Counted from the first letter of the stretch, positions 10,130 through 22,791 are shown. The stretch is DNA of 33,838 nucleotides from Phallusia fumigata (GCA_008931825.1 QXVZ01026308.1:1-33838); one strand, 5' to 3'. Numbers and translations: made by a program. The notes: generated by a model from the letters alone, not told the origin.

Positions 10130-11420
10130 CAGACAACTCAGTTTGGTCTGATATTACGTACATGAACCAATATCTGCATTAGGTGTTTGTGGCCAATCAG
10201 TTCGGGTTAAGTTTAGTTCCCCAAAAATTTTGTTGAGCGTTTTGGCTGAAGGATTGAAAGTTTTTTGAATTGAGTAATGCATTCTGTGCAAGTTCATTAA
10301 TGTCGCGGCTGTCAGTCTGCTCCCACATTTGGCTGCAGCAAAAAAACAACGCTAAAGCCACCCAGGCTTTCACTAACCGATCGTGTTTGTACTGAAGCGG
10401 TTCATTTCTTATTTTATTAGCAACAAGCTAACAACTGAACAAATTGTGTTGTGGGTCATTATGTGATGCCAAATAGTAGTCATACGTCACTCACAAAAGT
10501 GGCGTAATCGAAGTTAGTGTAACTGAAGGTGCGCAATGTTTGCTTTTATCGTTGAACGTTGCCCCTAAGCGTGTCGCTGGTCTGCAAGCAGTTCAGGCTT
10601 GGCAGTGCATGTCTGATTGGTGAAAGTTTATCACGTAGCACAAACGTGGTTAGTGTTCCGTCGGAAGCTTGTTGATAATTTACGTACCTTGCTTTTTTAA
10701 GTTTTTATTCTTTGTCGGTGTTACCGGGTTGATTTGTTGTCACAGTGAATCAATTAATTGTCAACACCGCTGTAAAAAGTCCTTAAGTACGTCATAGTGT
10801 TGGTTACAATGGATGGATTTATAAAGTGGTAAACCCTGATCAAACTGCCATAAAATCTCCCCAATCTCAACTACGACTAAATATATTGTCATTCAGAAAA
10901 CTAAAAACGCGCAGGCTGCATTGGCGTCAACTTGCAATTATGCGAACACAATAGCGTTTTGACCTATGCTAGACTATTTCCAGGACCCGCTTTTCATGAT
11001 ATTAATCGAGGTCCTATGAACAGCGATCCATGCTATTGTTACTCTCGACTATTTTGCGTCACCACACACAGCTCACTCCAGTCGTAACAAATATTTAAAC
11101 CAATATCTGCATTGGGTGTTTGTAGCGGTCAGTTCGGACATCCGATAATGTTGAAATCCCCAGAAGGAAGTTTGCAACTAACTTAAGCGTCTGGCATTTA
11201 TAGGCTCAAAAGTATAAAAAGTGAGTATTCTGCACATGTTTTATAATTCGTCAAGTCTGGTTCTACATTTAAATGTAGCAAATGGAAAACGCTAAACGCC
11301 TGGCTTTTACTAAACAGTCGTGTACTAACTCAAACGGTTCATCTCTTAACGTATTAGCAAACTAACAACTAGCTAACAACTGGACAAACTGTGCTGTGTG
11401 TCATCGCGTAACGCCCAATG
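10130..11420 (+). repeat. Young repeat copy 1
   Basis: A long, nearly colinear match to 12192-13493, from 'TTTGGTCTGATATTACGTA' to 'TGTGCTGTGTGTCATCGCG'. This is the youngest duplication in the array, with a step of about 2.06 kb. Confidence 0.8.
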
Positions 11421-12191
11421 CTAGTTATAAGTTGTTTGCTATTAGTTTTTCAATATCAAGTTAATTTACGCCATTGGTAAATACACGTTGATTATGGTAG
11501 GAGGCGTTAATATCATGTCAACATGTCAGTTGCAGACTAGAAATGTAATCACAGAAGAATCGAGTTACATAAAGCGAACGAATTAACTTTATTGGGCACT
11601 GGCATTAAATGTAGTAATTCATACAACTAGAAGTCAGTTTTACATTTCTGACATCTTTATCGACGAATTCCCGCATGTTAACGTTGTGTCGTAACACTAG
11701 ACTCGAGTTCCATCACCGCAAAAACTTTTTTACCTATAAGAACGATCGCTGATCGCAAATAGCAACTAAACAAAAACGCAAATCACGTACAAGTTGTTGG
11801 GTTCACAAACTAATGCAACCAATGTTGTAAACACACCATGTTTGCCAGCGCTTGTGTCGGGCTTTGCCCGAGTTGGTTTTGTTCCAGATAAATGATTTGC
11901 ATCAAAAACAAATCGCAAAGGTCACCTTGCCCAGCAATAACTTTGGATTGAGGTTGGCAACTTGTGACGTTGGTAAAGATTTTTCTAACTACATTGCACA
12001 AACATTTTTGTTCAAACAAGTTATTGCTGACAGGGGTAATAACGGTATCTCATTAACTCTCCATCAAATTGATTTTCAGAAATTTGCGTTTTGATGTCCT
12101 GTGCGGAGGATGGTCGTCAACAAAGGTAGTCGAGCACCCATCAGGTGCTAAGGAGCACAATAAAATGCGAGTAAATTTTTTGCTGTTTGTC

Positions 12192-13493
12192 GGACAACTC
12201 AATTTGGTCTGATATTACGTATATGTACCAATATCTGCATTAGGTGTTTGTGGCGTCGCAGTTCGGGTTAAGTTAAGTTCCCCAAAAATTTTGTTAAGCG
12301 CTTTGGCATTTGAAGGATTGAAAGTTTTTTGCATTGAATAATGCATTCTGTGCATGTTCATTAATGTCGCGGCTGTCAGTCTGCTCCCACATTTGGCTGC
12401 AGCAAAAAAATACGCTAAAGCCACCCTGGATTTCACTAACCGATCGTGTTTGTACTCAAGCGGTTCATTTCTTATTTTATTGGCAACAAGCTAACAACTG
12501 AACAAATTGTGTTGTGGGTCATTATGTGATGCCAAATAGTAGTCATACGTCACTCACAAAAGTGGCGTAACCGAAGTTAGTGTAACTAAAGGTGCTTACC
12601 AATATTTGGGTTCGCAAGTGAACGTTTGCTTTTATCGTTGAACGTCGCCCCTAAGCGTGTCGCTGGTTTGCAAGCAGTTCAGACTTGCCAGTGGATGTCT
12701 GGTTGGTGAAAGTTCATCACGTAGCACAAACGTGGTTACTGTTCCGTCTCAAGCTTGTTGATAATTTACGTACCTTGCTTTTTTAAGTTTTTATTCTTTG
12801 TCGGTTTTACCGGGTTTATTTGTTGTCACGCTGAATCCATTAATTGTCAATAGAGCTATCAAAAGTCCTTAAGTACGTCAAAAAGTTGATTATAATGGAT
12901 GGATTTATAAAGTGGTAAACCCTGATCGAACTACCATAAAAAACTCCCCAATCTCAACTACGACTAAATATATTGTCATTCAGAAAAATAAAAGCGCGCA
13001 GGCTTCATTGGCGTCAGCTTGCATTTAAGCGAACACAACAGAGTTTTGACCTTCGCTAGACTATTTCCAGGACCCGCTTTTTCATGATAATAATCGACGT
13101 CCTATGAACAGCGATTCATGCTATTGTTACTCTCGACTGTTTTGCACACAGCTCACTCCAGTCTTAATAAATGTTTAAACCAATATCTGCATTCGGAGTT
13201 TGTAGCGGTCTGTTCGGAAATCGGATAATGTTAAGATCCCCAAGGAAGTTTGCAACTGATTTAAGCGTCTGGCATTTATAGGGACATAAGTATAAATAGT
13301 GAGTATTCTGTATATGTTCAATAATTCGGCGAGCCTGGTTTCACATTTGGATGTAGCAAATAGAAAAATGCCAAACGCTTGGCTTTTACTAAAAACTGTA
13401 CTAACTCACCCGGTTCATTCGTTAACGTATTAGCAACTAAAAACTAGCTAACAACTGGACAAACTGTGCTGTGTGTCATCGCGTAACGGCTAA
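12192..13493 (+). repeat. Young repeat copy 2
   Basis: Partner of 10130-11420. Differences are scattered substitutions and small indels. Next to it, 13493-13672 matches 11735-11925, so a longer block including that segment was probably duplicated. Confidence 0.8.
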
Positions 13494-15261
13494 TTGATCG
13501 CTGATCACAAAATAGCAACTAAACAAAAATCACATACAAGTTGTTGGGTCACACACTAATGCAACCAATGTTGTAAACACACCGTGTTTGGCAGCGCTTA
13601 TTGTTAGACTTCGCCCGAGATGGCTTTGTTCCAGATAAATGATTTGCATCAAAAACAAATCGCAGAGGTCAGCCTTGCTTCGGAGGCAAACGTTTACCTG
13701 GTGAGAGGCGCAAAAACACACAAAGGGGGCGCAATCGATGTTTGTTTAAATGGAGGTGCCTAACAATATTTGAGTTCGCAAGTGATTGAAGCCAAGTTTT
13801 ATTAGCGCGCAATGTTTGCTTTTGTCGTTGAACGTTGCCCCTAAACATGTCGTTGTTTTGCACACAGTTCAATCTCTTGTCAAGTACACACGATTGGTGG
13901 CAATTTGTCACGTAGAACAAGCGGGGTTAAGGTTCCATCGATCGTTTTTCTTAACTGCAACCCATAAAAGTGTTTGTGATTGAGATAAATAGCTTTTTTT
14001 AACTTCCATTTCGTCAACCAAATCAGTTTACACTTCATTGTTTGTCGATTTTACCAGGTTGATTTGTTGTCACACTGAATCAATTACTTGTCAACACATC
14101 TGTTAAAAGTTCTGGATTGGTCCTACGTACAGTCGTCACAAAGTTGCGTGTAATCGATGGAGTTATGAATTGGTAAATCCTGATCAAACTACCAAAACTC
14201 CCCAATCCTACGAAACAAAAATTATGGTTATCTGGTTAGCAAGACAGACAGCTCTGTCTGTCGACATCCCGTGTGTAGCGATTCCTGCTGCTGTTATTCT
14301 CGCACTTTTTTACACCACGACAGATAGCTCAGTCTACTAGTAAATGTTTAAACTTTTTCAATCAAAAGAATAATTAATCTAAACATGTTCTATACTTCTG
14401 CGATTGTCAGTCGCTTTCACATTTGGCTACAGCAAATAAAAATTCCGGAGGCCCCGGCTTTCATTAACCGGTCCTGTTCAAAATAAATGGGTTTATTTGT
14501 AACCTATTAGCAACTAAGAACTAGCTATCACCACTGCACAAATTGCGTTGTGGGCCATCGTGTAACACGAAATAATAGTCACAAGCTGTTTAATACTAGT
14601 TTTTATTGTTTGTCAATTAACCTCAAAGTAAAGTTTAATTTGCGACATCGATAAAAACGGGTTTAGTGCGGTAAAGCGGTTAAGCTTATGTCAACATCAT
14701 ATGTGCAGGCAAAAAAGACATTATCACAGAACACTTGAATGATACCAAGCAAAAGACTTGACTTTATTGGCACTGGCGTTAACCGATGTTGCAATATGCG
14801 TTATTTAAATAACAAGTCATAAATAAATTACCCAACCACAAAAGCGCGCCATCTTGTTGTTGGGTTCCAAAAGTAGCGGAACCAACGTTATTGGCCGGCA
14901 GTATTTATTAGCTTTTGTTGTCGGACTTTTTCCCACTGAAATTAAGTTTCAACCCATCGCTTTTTTGCATCGAAAACAATATCGAAGCCGCAGTTAAGCA
15001 CATTTTTTAAATATTTTGTAACGGTATCGCACAAAACACATTGCAGGGCGGTTTGATAAAACATTAGTAAATATCTTGCAGTCGAAAAAAAATTATGTTT
15101 CAGCAAACTTATTTTAATTGGTGTTGTGTTGGAACGAATTAGCATGTTTTACCAACGTTGATTTTGTTACTGCACGTTTTTTTGTTGCAGTGTGTTTACA
15201 CTATTCAGTGCGCAGAAAAAAAATCCCAGTATTTCTGACGTTTAGAGGCGCTTAGTCCAGT

Positions 15262-15320
15262 GGTTCTTAACCCTTTTCTTAACGGTACTCCTATGAATTC
15301 ACCACCCAGTTCTATGAAAT
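15262..15320 (+). mobile_element. hAT-like terminal inverted repeat remnant
   Basis: CAGTGGTTCTTAACCC at 15262 matches the start typical of many hAT-type DNA transposons and their short derivatives (established knowledge). No matching inverted end was seen nearby, so only one end is claimed. Confidence 0.4.
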
Positions 15321-15859
15321 CACCATTCCTCTGATCCCCTTAGAAACAGATTTTTGTAATTGTTTCCCAAGTTGATGGGAAAAAGGACATCGACATTTAT
15401 TTTTCTAATTTGGGTTGCGTAATGTGATAAGTTAGTAACTTTATGCAACTAATTTTTAAGCCAACGTGTTTATTAAACTTTGTCTTGACTGTTGACTCCT
15501 CAAATCTTTTGCGTCCTTCGCTGCGATTCAAGTGATGGTACACCGAAAATATTTACCTGCGATCCGAAAGGTGAAACGTCAATCTATTGTAAAACAGTAA
15601 ATAGGCTATGTAAAAGGTAGCTGCGCTGTATATTAGCTAACAGCATAGCTCAAACATTACAGTTAGGTTTGCGAGTAAACGTCGTCAGTGTTTGTTCTGC
15701 ACTTCATGACATTATAGATCGTGAGATATAGACCGTGCAGTTATAATTTGCAGAATATGCGTCAAGTTTGCCACTCAAGTTTTTAAATGTTGTGTCGTGT
15801 TTTTGTCTTACAAATAGTGGTTTGTGATCGGCGTAAACCTATTGTACAAATCTGCCAAA

Positions 15860-15995
15860 GACTTTGGTCTATTTGCGCTAATCCATTGAAATTATTGGGG
15901 AGAACCTTTGATCATTATGTAGATGACGTCAGATCGATTGACGGAAAGTTATTACATTACAGATTTGTTACATAACAAATACTGGGTTACTTTTG
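15860..15995 (+). repeat. Dispersed repeat shared with 28.85 kb
   Basis: Contains AATCCATTGAAATTATTGGG, then after a gap ACAGATTT and TGGGTTAC, as at 28850-28955 and 29100-29210. The 62-codon open frame at 15787-15975 falls largely inside this repeat and is not taken as a gene. Confidence 0.6.
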
Positions 15996-16145
15996 GATTG
16001 AGACAACCTTGAACGCTGTTAAAACTATTTGCAATCGCTCAGCTTTTGCTGAAGTATTTAAAAAGTGCTAAAAGCGTTTTACCGCTATAGCAAGATTTGG
16101 GGTTTCCTCCTTACTCAATAAAATTGAGCCGTAGTACTTTTTTAA

Positions 16146-16388
16146 ATGAAACCGTATTATGTTACCGCAGCGTTTAAAGCTTTAGCTTTAGCCCTTTTGG
16201 AACTTGCCTTTAGTTGCAACAGACAGGACTGGATTGGGAGGAAAAACGAAAGGGACTATTGTCCCGGTTGCCCAATGCCACAAACCGGAATATGTGAAAA
16301 TGTCGTGTGTTTTGCTACTAGTGGTGTTTATAGTGGAATAGCGGACTATTCTGGAACAATTGTTTTAAATTCAAAATATCGAATCTGA
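16146..16388 (+). other. Open frame with signal-like start, uncertain
   Basis: 80 codons from a Met with a hydrophobic N-terminus (KALALALLELAFSC), then a Cys-rich part and GVYSGIADYSGTIVLNSKY, which faintly resembles the first half of a CCP domain with its second Cys replaced by Ser. It could be a decayed 5' exon of the receptor whose 3' end is at 18014-18847. No splice site confirms this, and it may be chance. Confidence 0.2.
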
Positions 16389-16955
16389 GTATAAGCCTTA
16401 CATAAAAAGGATGACACAATTGCAAGAACCAAACAGTATTTAGAGTGACTTTTTAACATTGAGACGTACTTCATGCCTTGTAATTTTGTAACTTATTCAA
16501 CGTTTGAGCAAATTTCTGAATTGTAGTCGTTGCGCTAACATGCGAAGCGAAGTGGTTTAAAAATGTTTAAGTGACCATTGTAAGTTTAGGGCCAAATTTA
16601 GCCACACAAAATACACAATTAATTGTTTTCTATTTAACGTTGTGCGTATGTCAGACGCTGTTTAAAAAACGTAACATATGGATAATGAAAAAAAGAAGCA
16701 TATGGCGTTATTAGCCAATAAATTTTTCTGCGATCGAAAATCCAACATATTTACTTACCTTCCCATCGACCTGACTGGAAAACATTGCGACACGCCTGAT
16801 ACAGACTCCAAGCAGTAAGAAACCGATTTATTGCCTGTTCTCGTTCTGATGTCACAATACCAGCTTACAAAAAAGCATTTTGAAACAAGAATCCGGTGTG
16901 GTTTCAGACAGACCCCCCCCCTTGAAAAAGTACACTTTGTATTACAGTGTTACGT

Positions 16956-17078
16956 GTTTTTGCAGTTAGTAAGGCGTATGGGGGAGTTAAATATATCATG
17001 CCGTGGGCATTTGAGCATCATCAATATTTGTTTGCATTGTTGGCTTTACCCTGAAAGATCTGTTTGCGGCGGGTTAGT
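16956..17078 (+). other. Possible decayed half CCP domain
   Basis: The frame reading GELNISCRGHLSIINICLHC then W and a later SVCGG resembles the second half of a CCP domain: Cys, Cys, Trp, Cys at roughly the right spacing, as in GEAVIIPCDGGY at 18014-18154. The splice phases do not fit the phase-1 plan of the other exons. Weak evidence. Confidence 0.2.
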
Positions 17079-18013
17079 GGAGTTACGACACTTTTCATCT
17101 GCAACGATACCTACGTTTTTCTACAAAACAATACTTATTGTAATCGATCGAAAAACATCCCCAGCGCAAAAAAGTCGTACACTATTTGCGTTTTTAAACT
17201 TTTGGACTTAATTCAAGATTTAATCTTTAAAATACCAAATGTTAGGCTCGGTCAAAGCCCGATCTAATGAAAAGCTCGATTTTTTTTTCTTTATCGGACT
17301 GCTACTGGCAAACACCAGGGTCTAGCACAAAGTTTACTTGGAATGTTTGCTGTCGAACACTATGCGGTTATCACTTTTTCTTCGATCTTAATATCTTTGT
17401 GGGCTGGTATAGCAAGAACAAATCACCTAGCTTACAAAAGATTTGTCTGATTTAAAGATACACAAACGTGGTTAATACTTGAGTGTGGATAATTTTCAAG
17501 TCGAATGAGGTTTGACTGCGATTGTATCAACCTAATGTATGCTTCTACAGAATTATTTTAATGCGTCGAAGCGGAAAATAAGCTGTTCCTAAACGTCTGT
17601 TTCTTATTTTGTTTACGAAAGCTTTAAATGTGCCAACATTTTTTCATTTTGTCAGAAAGGTGAATATTTCTCATGTGTATGTGAAGGGCAGACTAGTTAA
17701 ATAAAGTTTTTATTTAACGTTTATGAGGAAAAAAAAGTTTTTTTTATGAGATGCTTTCGTTATCCGTGTATTACCAAACTAAAACCGCCAAAAACGGAAC
17801 AGAGACAGACTGTAGCGGCGAGTTGCAACAAATTTAATAAAATAGTAGCCACCGTAATACATCTACCGTTTCTGTCATTTTATTATGTTCACGAAACGTA
17901 ATAGTTTGCGTAGTTAGTATGCTGTCATTCTCAACTGCTTTGTATGAAGTCTTTGCACCCCACATACTTCACAGGGTTTTGTATCTAAGTTAAACCCACA
18001 ACTCTATATGCAG

Positions 18014-18154
18014 AATTTTCTATAAATACTATCTTAGACGTTGTTTTGCAAGTTGGTGAAGCGGTTATTATTCCTTGCGACGGTGGCTATGCGACGATGG
18101 TTGCTAATGCAACATGTGTTGGCCCTGGCCATTGGTCTACGACCAACTGTTTGG
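18014..18154 (+). CDS. Partial CCP exon
   Basis: Acceptor ATATGCAG, donor GTATGA, 141 bases, phase 1 to 1, against 168-174 for the single-exon CCPs. Upstream in-frame stops rule out a simple extension that would recover the first Cys. Confidence 0.65.
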
Positions 18155-18847
18155 GTATGAAACTACACTAAACCGTATGTATAAATTTTGTCCAGGCGTC
18201 GCAAATAATACGAACAAAAATAATTTTTTTAATCGTGCCTTAAATTTATAGTTTGCAACATTTTATTGCAGTAATAGGGCATACACGAGATCTTCGTGTG
18301 GTAACAGTTTTGGGAGGCTTTTTAAAACAACAATTTTTTTAGGCAGTTAAACGATTCTCTGCAGCGGCAAACTTTTTCATCATTGTTGGAGTCGATCTTG
18401 GAATTATGGCGGTGGGCACAATCGTGTTGTTTCTTGTGGCAAAATACAGTAAGTTTAAACTAACGAGTGCGTTTAGTTATTGGCATTGCTGAGTATTATT
18501 TCCGGCGCTAAGAATGCACGTCAATTTTCTATTTTACATTGAAACTAGTGTCTCGGAAATATTGCCAAAATTGTGTCTCATGCCTTCGATCTAGTTTCAA
18601 ATTCGTCGTTTTTTTATAACGCAAACGATTGTGGTTAGGAGAATCAACCTATTCGCAGCGAGAGCGTCCGATAACAAACAAGCTTAAGAAACTATGTTGT
18701 ACACAATAGTATTATTCCGGAATTGCTAATGTTTTTTATTAAACTTGTTTGTTTACAGGACGTAAAGCGAAACAAAACAATGAAGGAACCGAAAACTCCG
18801 CTCCACTTACAGGCAGTAATACGCTAAATGACAGTTGTCAAGTTTAG
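18014..18847 (+). CDS. 3' end of a third CCP transmembrane receptor
   Basis: Three exons in matching phase 1: 18014-18154, 18365-18448 and 18759-18847. The first encodes the later part of a CCP domain (GEAVIIPCDGGYATMVANAT, CVGPGHWSTTNC) with three of the four Cys; the first Cys must lie on an upstream exon or be lost. The second encodes one membrane span (FFIIVGVDLGIMAVGTIVLF) ending with A before GTAAGT, exactly as the transmembrane exon of the minus copy does. The third encodes a tail beginning RRKAKQNNEGTENSAPLTG and ending NTLNDSCQV before TAG. It would be a type I membrane receptor. The 5' exons were not found in the 3 kb upstream, so it is either a gene with long introns or a 3' remnant. 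Confidence 0.72.
18365..18448 (+). CDS. Transmembrane exon
   Basis: Acceptor CTCTGCAG, donor GTAAGT, 84 bases, phase 1 to 1. It encodes a single membrane span closing with LVAKY. An acceptor slightly upstream (TTTTTTTAG) would need phase 0 and does not fit the preceding exon. Confidence 0.72.
18759..18847 (+). CDS. Cytoplasmic tail exon and stop
   Basis: Acceptor GTTTACAG, 89 bases to TAG. A basic start (RRKAK) sits inside the membrane, followed by a polar stretch rich in Asn, Ser and Thr. No tyrosine motif is seen. Confidence 0.65.
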
Positions 18848-19196
18848 ACGACCCATGTATTGTTCAAGTCGAATTTTTCAGTGTATAATGATTCTAGTAA
18901 ACGTACAGTTTTGTTTGGTTTTGTGTTTAAATACAGTGAATTAACAGTCACGCAATGTTATGTTGTTTAAGGAGTGGCTGATTTATGTCACTGGCGTTGA
19001 AACAGGTTTTGTATGCTACTGCTTGTAACTTTTCACTTGGTTAAAACAAATTTTTGCTATCTGTCAGCCTTTTTCGGAATCTTGTGTTTACTGCATGACT
19101 TCATAGTGTTTCTGAGTGACTGAAAGTTATCACGACAGCATACGGCACTTCGACCAGTCTGTGATACTTTTGCTCTTGTGCAGATTGGCAGTGATT

Positions 19197-19202
19197 AATA
19201 AA
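19197..19202 (+). promoter_or_regulatory. Possible polyadenylation signal
   Basis: AATAAA about 350 bases after the stop of the receptor 3' end; a second AATAAA lies at 19320-19325. Either could end that transcript. Confidence 0.35.
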
Positions 19203-19329
19203 ATAACTCGAATCACAATTTAAACACTAGTTTTGTGATTATTTCAGTTTTCTTTTAAGTGCTTGTTGAAATATTACTGTGTTAGTGACGTAATGTGTTG
19301 ATTTAATTTTTGGTGTTACAATAAAGTAG

Positions 19330-21365
19330 TAAAAATCTAAACCCTACATGCTGTTGTTCTCTTAAGTATATGTTCTTCCTAATAACAAGCTGTTTTGCAA
19401 AATACGCCAACCACTTTCACTCTAACCATTTTTTTGTTAATCAGCTCTTGAGCGCCACCCCTTGTTTGTTTAGCACATGAAAAAAAGCATTACAAACGCG
19501 TTTCAGTGGATTTAATATCACGGCACGTTTGTTCAGTCACGACTACTCAGTCTTTTGGCCTAAGCTCAAGTTTTCCCATTTGCATTCTTTCCTGCATTTA
19601 ACCTTTTCGCTTAGAAGTCCATCATGATATCGGTTATATCAGAAATTGGCATGTGACCAATAATTAGGCAGTCCACCTTGACTTTGCACACAACAGTCCA
19701 CACGAAAAATAACATACGATATTACTTCAAGTGTATAACAGCAAAGAGCCAATGATGATTTGTGAGCTGCAGACAGTGCACACTATTTCGACCTGGTCAC
19801 ATCAGTGCAGTTGGCTGGTAACATGATATTGGCCGTTTAGGCTGGTGTAGCCAAATTACAGCACTCCAGTTTGTTATGAGTAACAGGCTGAAAAGCCATG
19901 CCTCACGCAATATTTTCGATGCTAAACGGCAGAAAAATAATAAGACCGCAGTACATCAGTTGTTTTGTCATTTAACAAACAACGCAAAAATAATTTAATC
20001 TATATCAGCACAATTTTTTTACTGGCAATTATTATTTTGCGTTTGAGAAACGGTTCTGACTTTAATTTCGAAAAAAAAAGATTTTTTTGTTTCATTGGCT
20101 GCCGTATATGAATAGACCGTCATCCACTGCTACAAATACCCTTATCACGCTTCGCTTGGGGTCCGACCGTTTTGCGGCAAAGTGCTGCCTGACAGTGTTT
20201 AAACAGTTGTTTGTTTCTTGCCCTCCTGCGATTTCGCCAAGGGGGCAGGTCGAGTTTTAAAACATTATTAAAAACTTCTGGCGTCGCTGAAAGCAAACAA
20301 CAACATGCAGACCACAAGTCAACACTACATTTTGATTCTGCGTACCAGCTTACAGCGTGAATAGCGCATATGATAGTAGTATAACATCGCATAAAATATA
20401 AGCGGAAGCACACAGGCTTATATAACCGAAAATCACCTTTTCTAGCGATATTGCGAAACAGATATTTTATTCGGCTTCAGGAAACACTACTTTACGAAAC
20501 AAACACTAAATACTCGACATGTGTTTGTATTTGGCGGCGCTGCGTTGTGTCTGGATGGAGTTAAACGTTTAATGCTTGCCAAGTTTACAAAGTTAAAGCT
20601 AATTACAACTCGGGCAAATACAAGTCAATTGAGGCAATTTTGTTCACGTCGTTGCAGAACTCGTTTTTGCCATATCGTGATTCTTTAATATAAACTAATA
20701 TAGCTTTGACCAAGCAGAATCTAATGACGTGACATACATACGCTATAATGCGAATTTAATGACGTGCTGAAGTCACAAAAAAAATATACACAAATGACAA
20801 AAGCGTGTTCGTGTGACAACACCAGAGGGGTTCTTGTTATTATCACTTCTGGATAATTTAATGAATAGGAAACTATTATGTATTGTAGACATTTGGTTAC
20901 AAGCCGACATGACCCGAACCAAGTCAAGCAACTTCTTTACTTAAAAAGCTGTTTGGAATTACGCATAGCGTTTGTTGTCTAAACACAATGCGAAACTTTA
21001 GGCGGCTAAGGGGCGTTACTTGGACAGTCATTTGCAGCTACATGTCATGTTGCGAGCACTGAATTCAGATGACGTAATGCTTGGTTTCCTGAAGGCTCAA
21101 GTATATGTATTTTACTGGTGTTCACAATGCTTTCAATATTTGATAATTTTACTTCACATATACCGGAATGTATTGTACAAGTGCTGTAAATCAATGTAAA
21201 CCAAAACCTTTTTAGATAATTCGACTCCAAATATGAAGAGAAAATGAAAGTTTCAGTTAGGTCGAGATTATTCACGTCCCCGGAGCAATTATAGTTTACA
21301 TTGGCACACTGCTTGCCGAATCTGACTGTTTCTTTGCCTAAATGGCTTGGCTACTATACATGCTA
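19330..21365. other. No recognisable gene
   Basis: AT-rich, with scattered short open frames. A 97-codon minus frame at 20120-20413 ends in a basic stretch, but no splice context or domain was seen. Confidence 0.45.
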
Positions 21366-21372
21366 GAACAGG

Positions 21373-21699
21373 AAAAATATTGTCACAACAGCCTGTGCCA
21401 CCGGCAATCAGGGTCAAACAACGCAACTAACTTCAGAGTTAGAACAGTATGACGTTCCTGAATCACGAAGTACGGTTTGTGCAAACCTAATTGAAATGGT
21501 GTATAGATTGACACGGCCGATAGTGCAACCGTACAAGGTTAAGTTAAACTTTGCTCCCAACGTTCAGGTAAATAGACGTGCCAAGCTAGCGAGAGAGCAG
21601 ACAGTGCGACAGCGTAATGAAGAGCAAACAATACCTGCACAACGTTTACTTCGTCCAACGTTGTATGTTAACTTGCAAAGTATCAGGGAGCGTCGGTAA
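21373..21699 (+). other. Unrecognised open frame of ~108 codons
   Basis: Open from just after a stop at about 21365 to a TAA at 21697-21699; the first Met is at 21496. The peptide is mixed and charged, with SELEQYDVPESRSTVCANLI and RRAKLAREQTVRQRNEEQ, more protein-like than most frames here. No domain recognised. It could be a terminal exon or a transposon fragment. Confidence 0.3.
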
Positions 21700-22424
21700 A
21701 TATTGGGATCCTTTAATTTGCGGCTAGGTTAGACGCTAAACGACCCAGTGCTTGCGGTGTGGAATAGGTTGTTCAGTTAGAGTTTTGGGTCAAATTGGTC
21801 GCAACCTTATTACAAATGCAACAGTAAAAATTAGCACACGACTACAATGTTTATGCCGTCACTTCAATAGTAATAATTTTAGCAAGACAATAATTGCATC
21901 AATTGATCAAAATCCTATTTCAACTGGTAAATGCTATTACATCACCATACACCGTCACTCTGACGAAATGTAGTAGAAAATTGGTCCGATTGTCAAAGTG
22001 AACCAGCTTAAAGAGTTCTTACCGATGTCTATATTTTTAAATTTGGATAGGTGGTAATATAGTAATATATTTTTGGCCCTGACAACGTAAATTTTGTGGT
22101 ACCAACAAAAAATGTTGGAAACTTCTGTTTTAGTTTAATGGCATTTTCACCTTTTCTTAAACGCACACAAACGCACTATAGTAAGAAGCCACCATTTTAA
22201 CTAACATGCAGAAAAGCTGGGTGAAAAAGCTTGTTTTAAAATTTAAAATGCCTGAAATTACGAATTCTTGTGTTAAAACGTATTTGAAGACAACGGACCG
22301 AATTTTACGCACATCTGCACACGATGGACCAACATATATTCGGTACACAGTAGCCTCTAAACTTTATACAAATCACGGAAATTTACATGGAAATCCATTA
22401 TCTGACCGGTCCCTGTCATGAATA

Positions 22425-22791
22425 TCAGTTCAGGTTGGGATGTCATGAATAACAGTAGAATATTATTCCAAAAATGTCAACAAAAGACATACCAGGTAGA
22501 GGAAATCATAAACAGGCAACTGTGACAAAACGTTTTTTTAAAACGATTTTGTTTTCATTCTGTGCGGCGTTTTTGACATTAGTAAAAGTCAAAAGGTATT
22601 TGATAAAATATAAAATACAATTTTAAAGAAGAAAAGTCAATGCAGCAAACAGCTTACAGGTTCATTCACTTAAAAACTTCCTTGTCAGATAGTTCATTTG
22701 AAAGTCCTTACTTTATCTCATCTATTCGCACAAAGTTGCACGTTACTTCTTTTGAGGTGTCCCTTTTCTTCTTCTCCTCTGTCAAGCTCCA
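22425..22791 (+). repeat. N-flanked duplicate, copy 1
   Basis: 367 bases, almost identical to 22794-23160 (one clear difference, CCTT against CGTT). It includes a truncated copy of the 3' end of the minus-strand membrane-protein gene. Probably an assembly join between two alleles or overlapping contigs. Confidence 0.85.

Larger units (their letters stand above)
8310..15150. repeat. Array of diverged ~2-kb tandem repeat units, non-coding
   Basis: The same motifs recur in order. 'CCACATTTGGC...ACAGCAAA' lies near 8370, 10315, 12375 and 14410, with diverged forms near 11265 and 13335. 'CTAACAACTG.ACAAA' lies near 10430, 11370, 12490, 13450 and 14525. 'TGTTTGCTTTTATCGTTGAACG' types lie near 9620, 10535, 12625 and 13810. 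'GATTTGTTGTCACACTGAAT' types lie near 9870, 10725, 12810 and 14055. 'CTCCCCAATC' types lie near 10005, 10855, 12945 and 14195. Blocks are missing from some units. Open frames inside are short and not conserved between units, so no coding role is seen. It may be a decayed transposon cluster or satellite-like array. Confidence 0.8.

Noticed and set aside
11857-11880. CGGGCTTTGCCCG hairpin as a bacterial-type terminator
   Set aside because: The window is eukaryotic, and the motif recurs as part of the dispersed repeat (also near 17250 and 32985).
11852-12094. 80-codon frame inside the repeat array
   Set aside because: The matching stretch in the next repeat unit (13.6 kb) does not keep the frame, so it is not under coding constraint.
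16831-17211. 126-codon plus-strand frame as a gene
   Set aside because: Only a short part resembles half a CCP domain. The rest has no domain, and splice phases do not fit the family plan.
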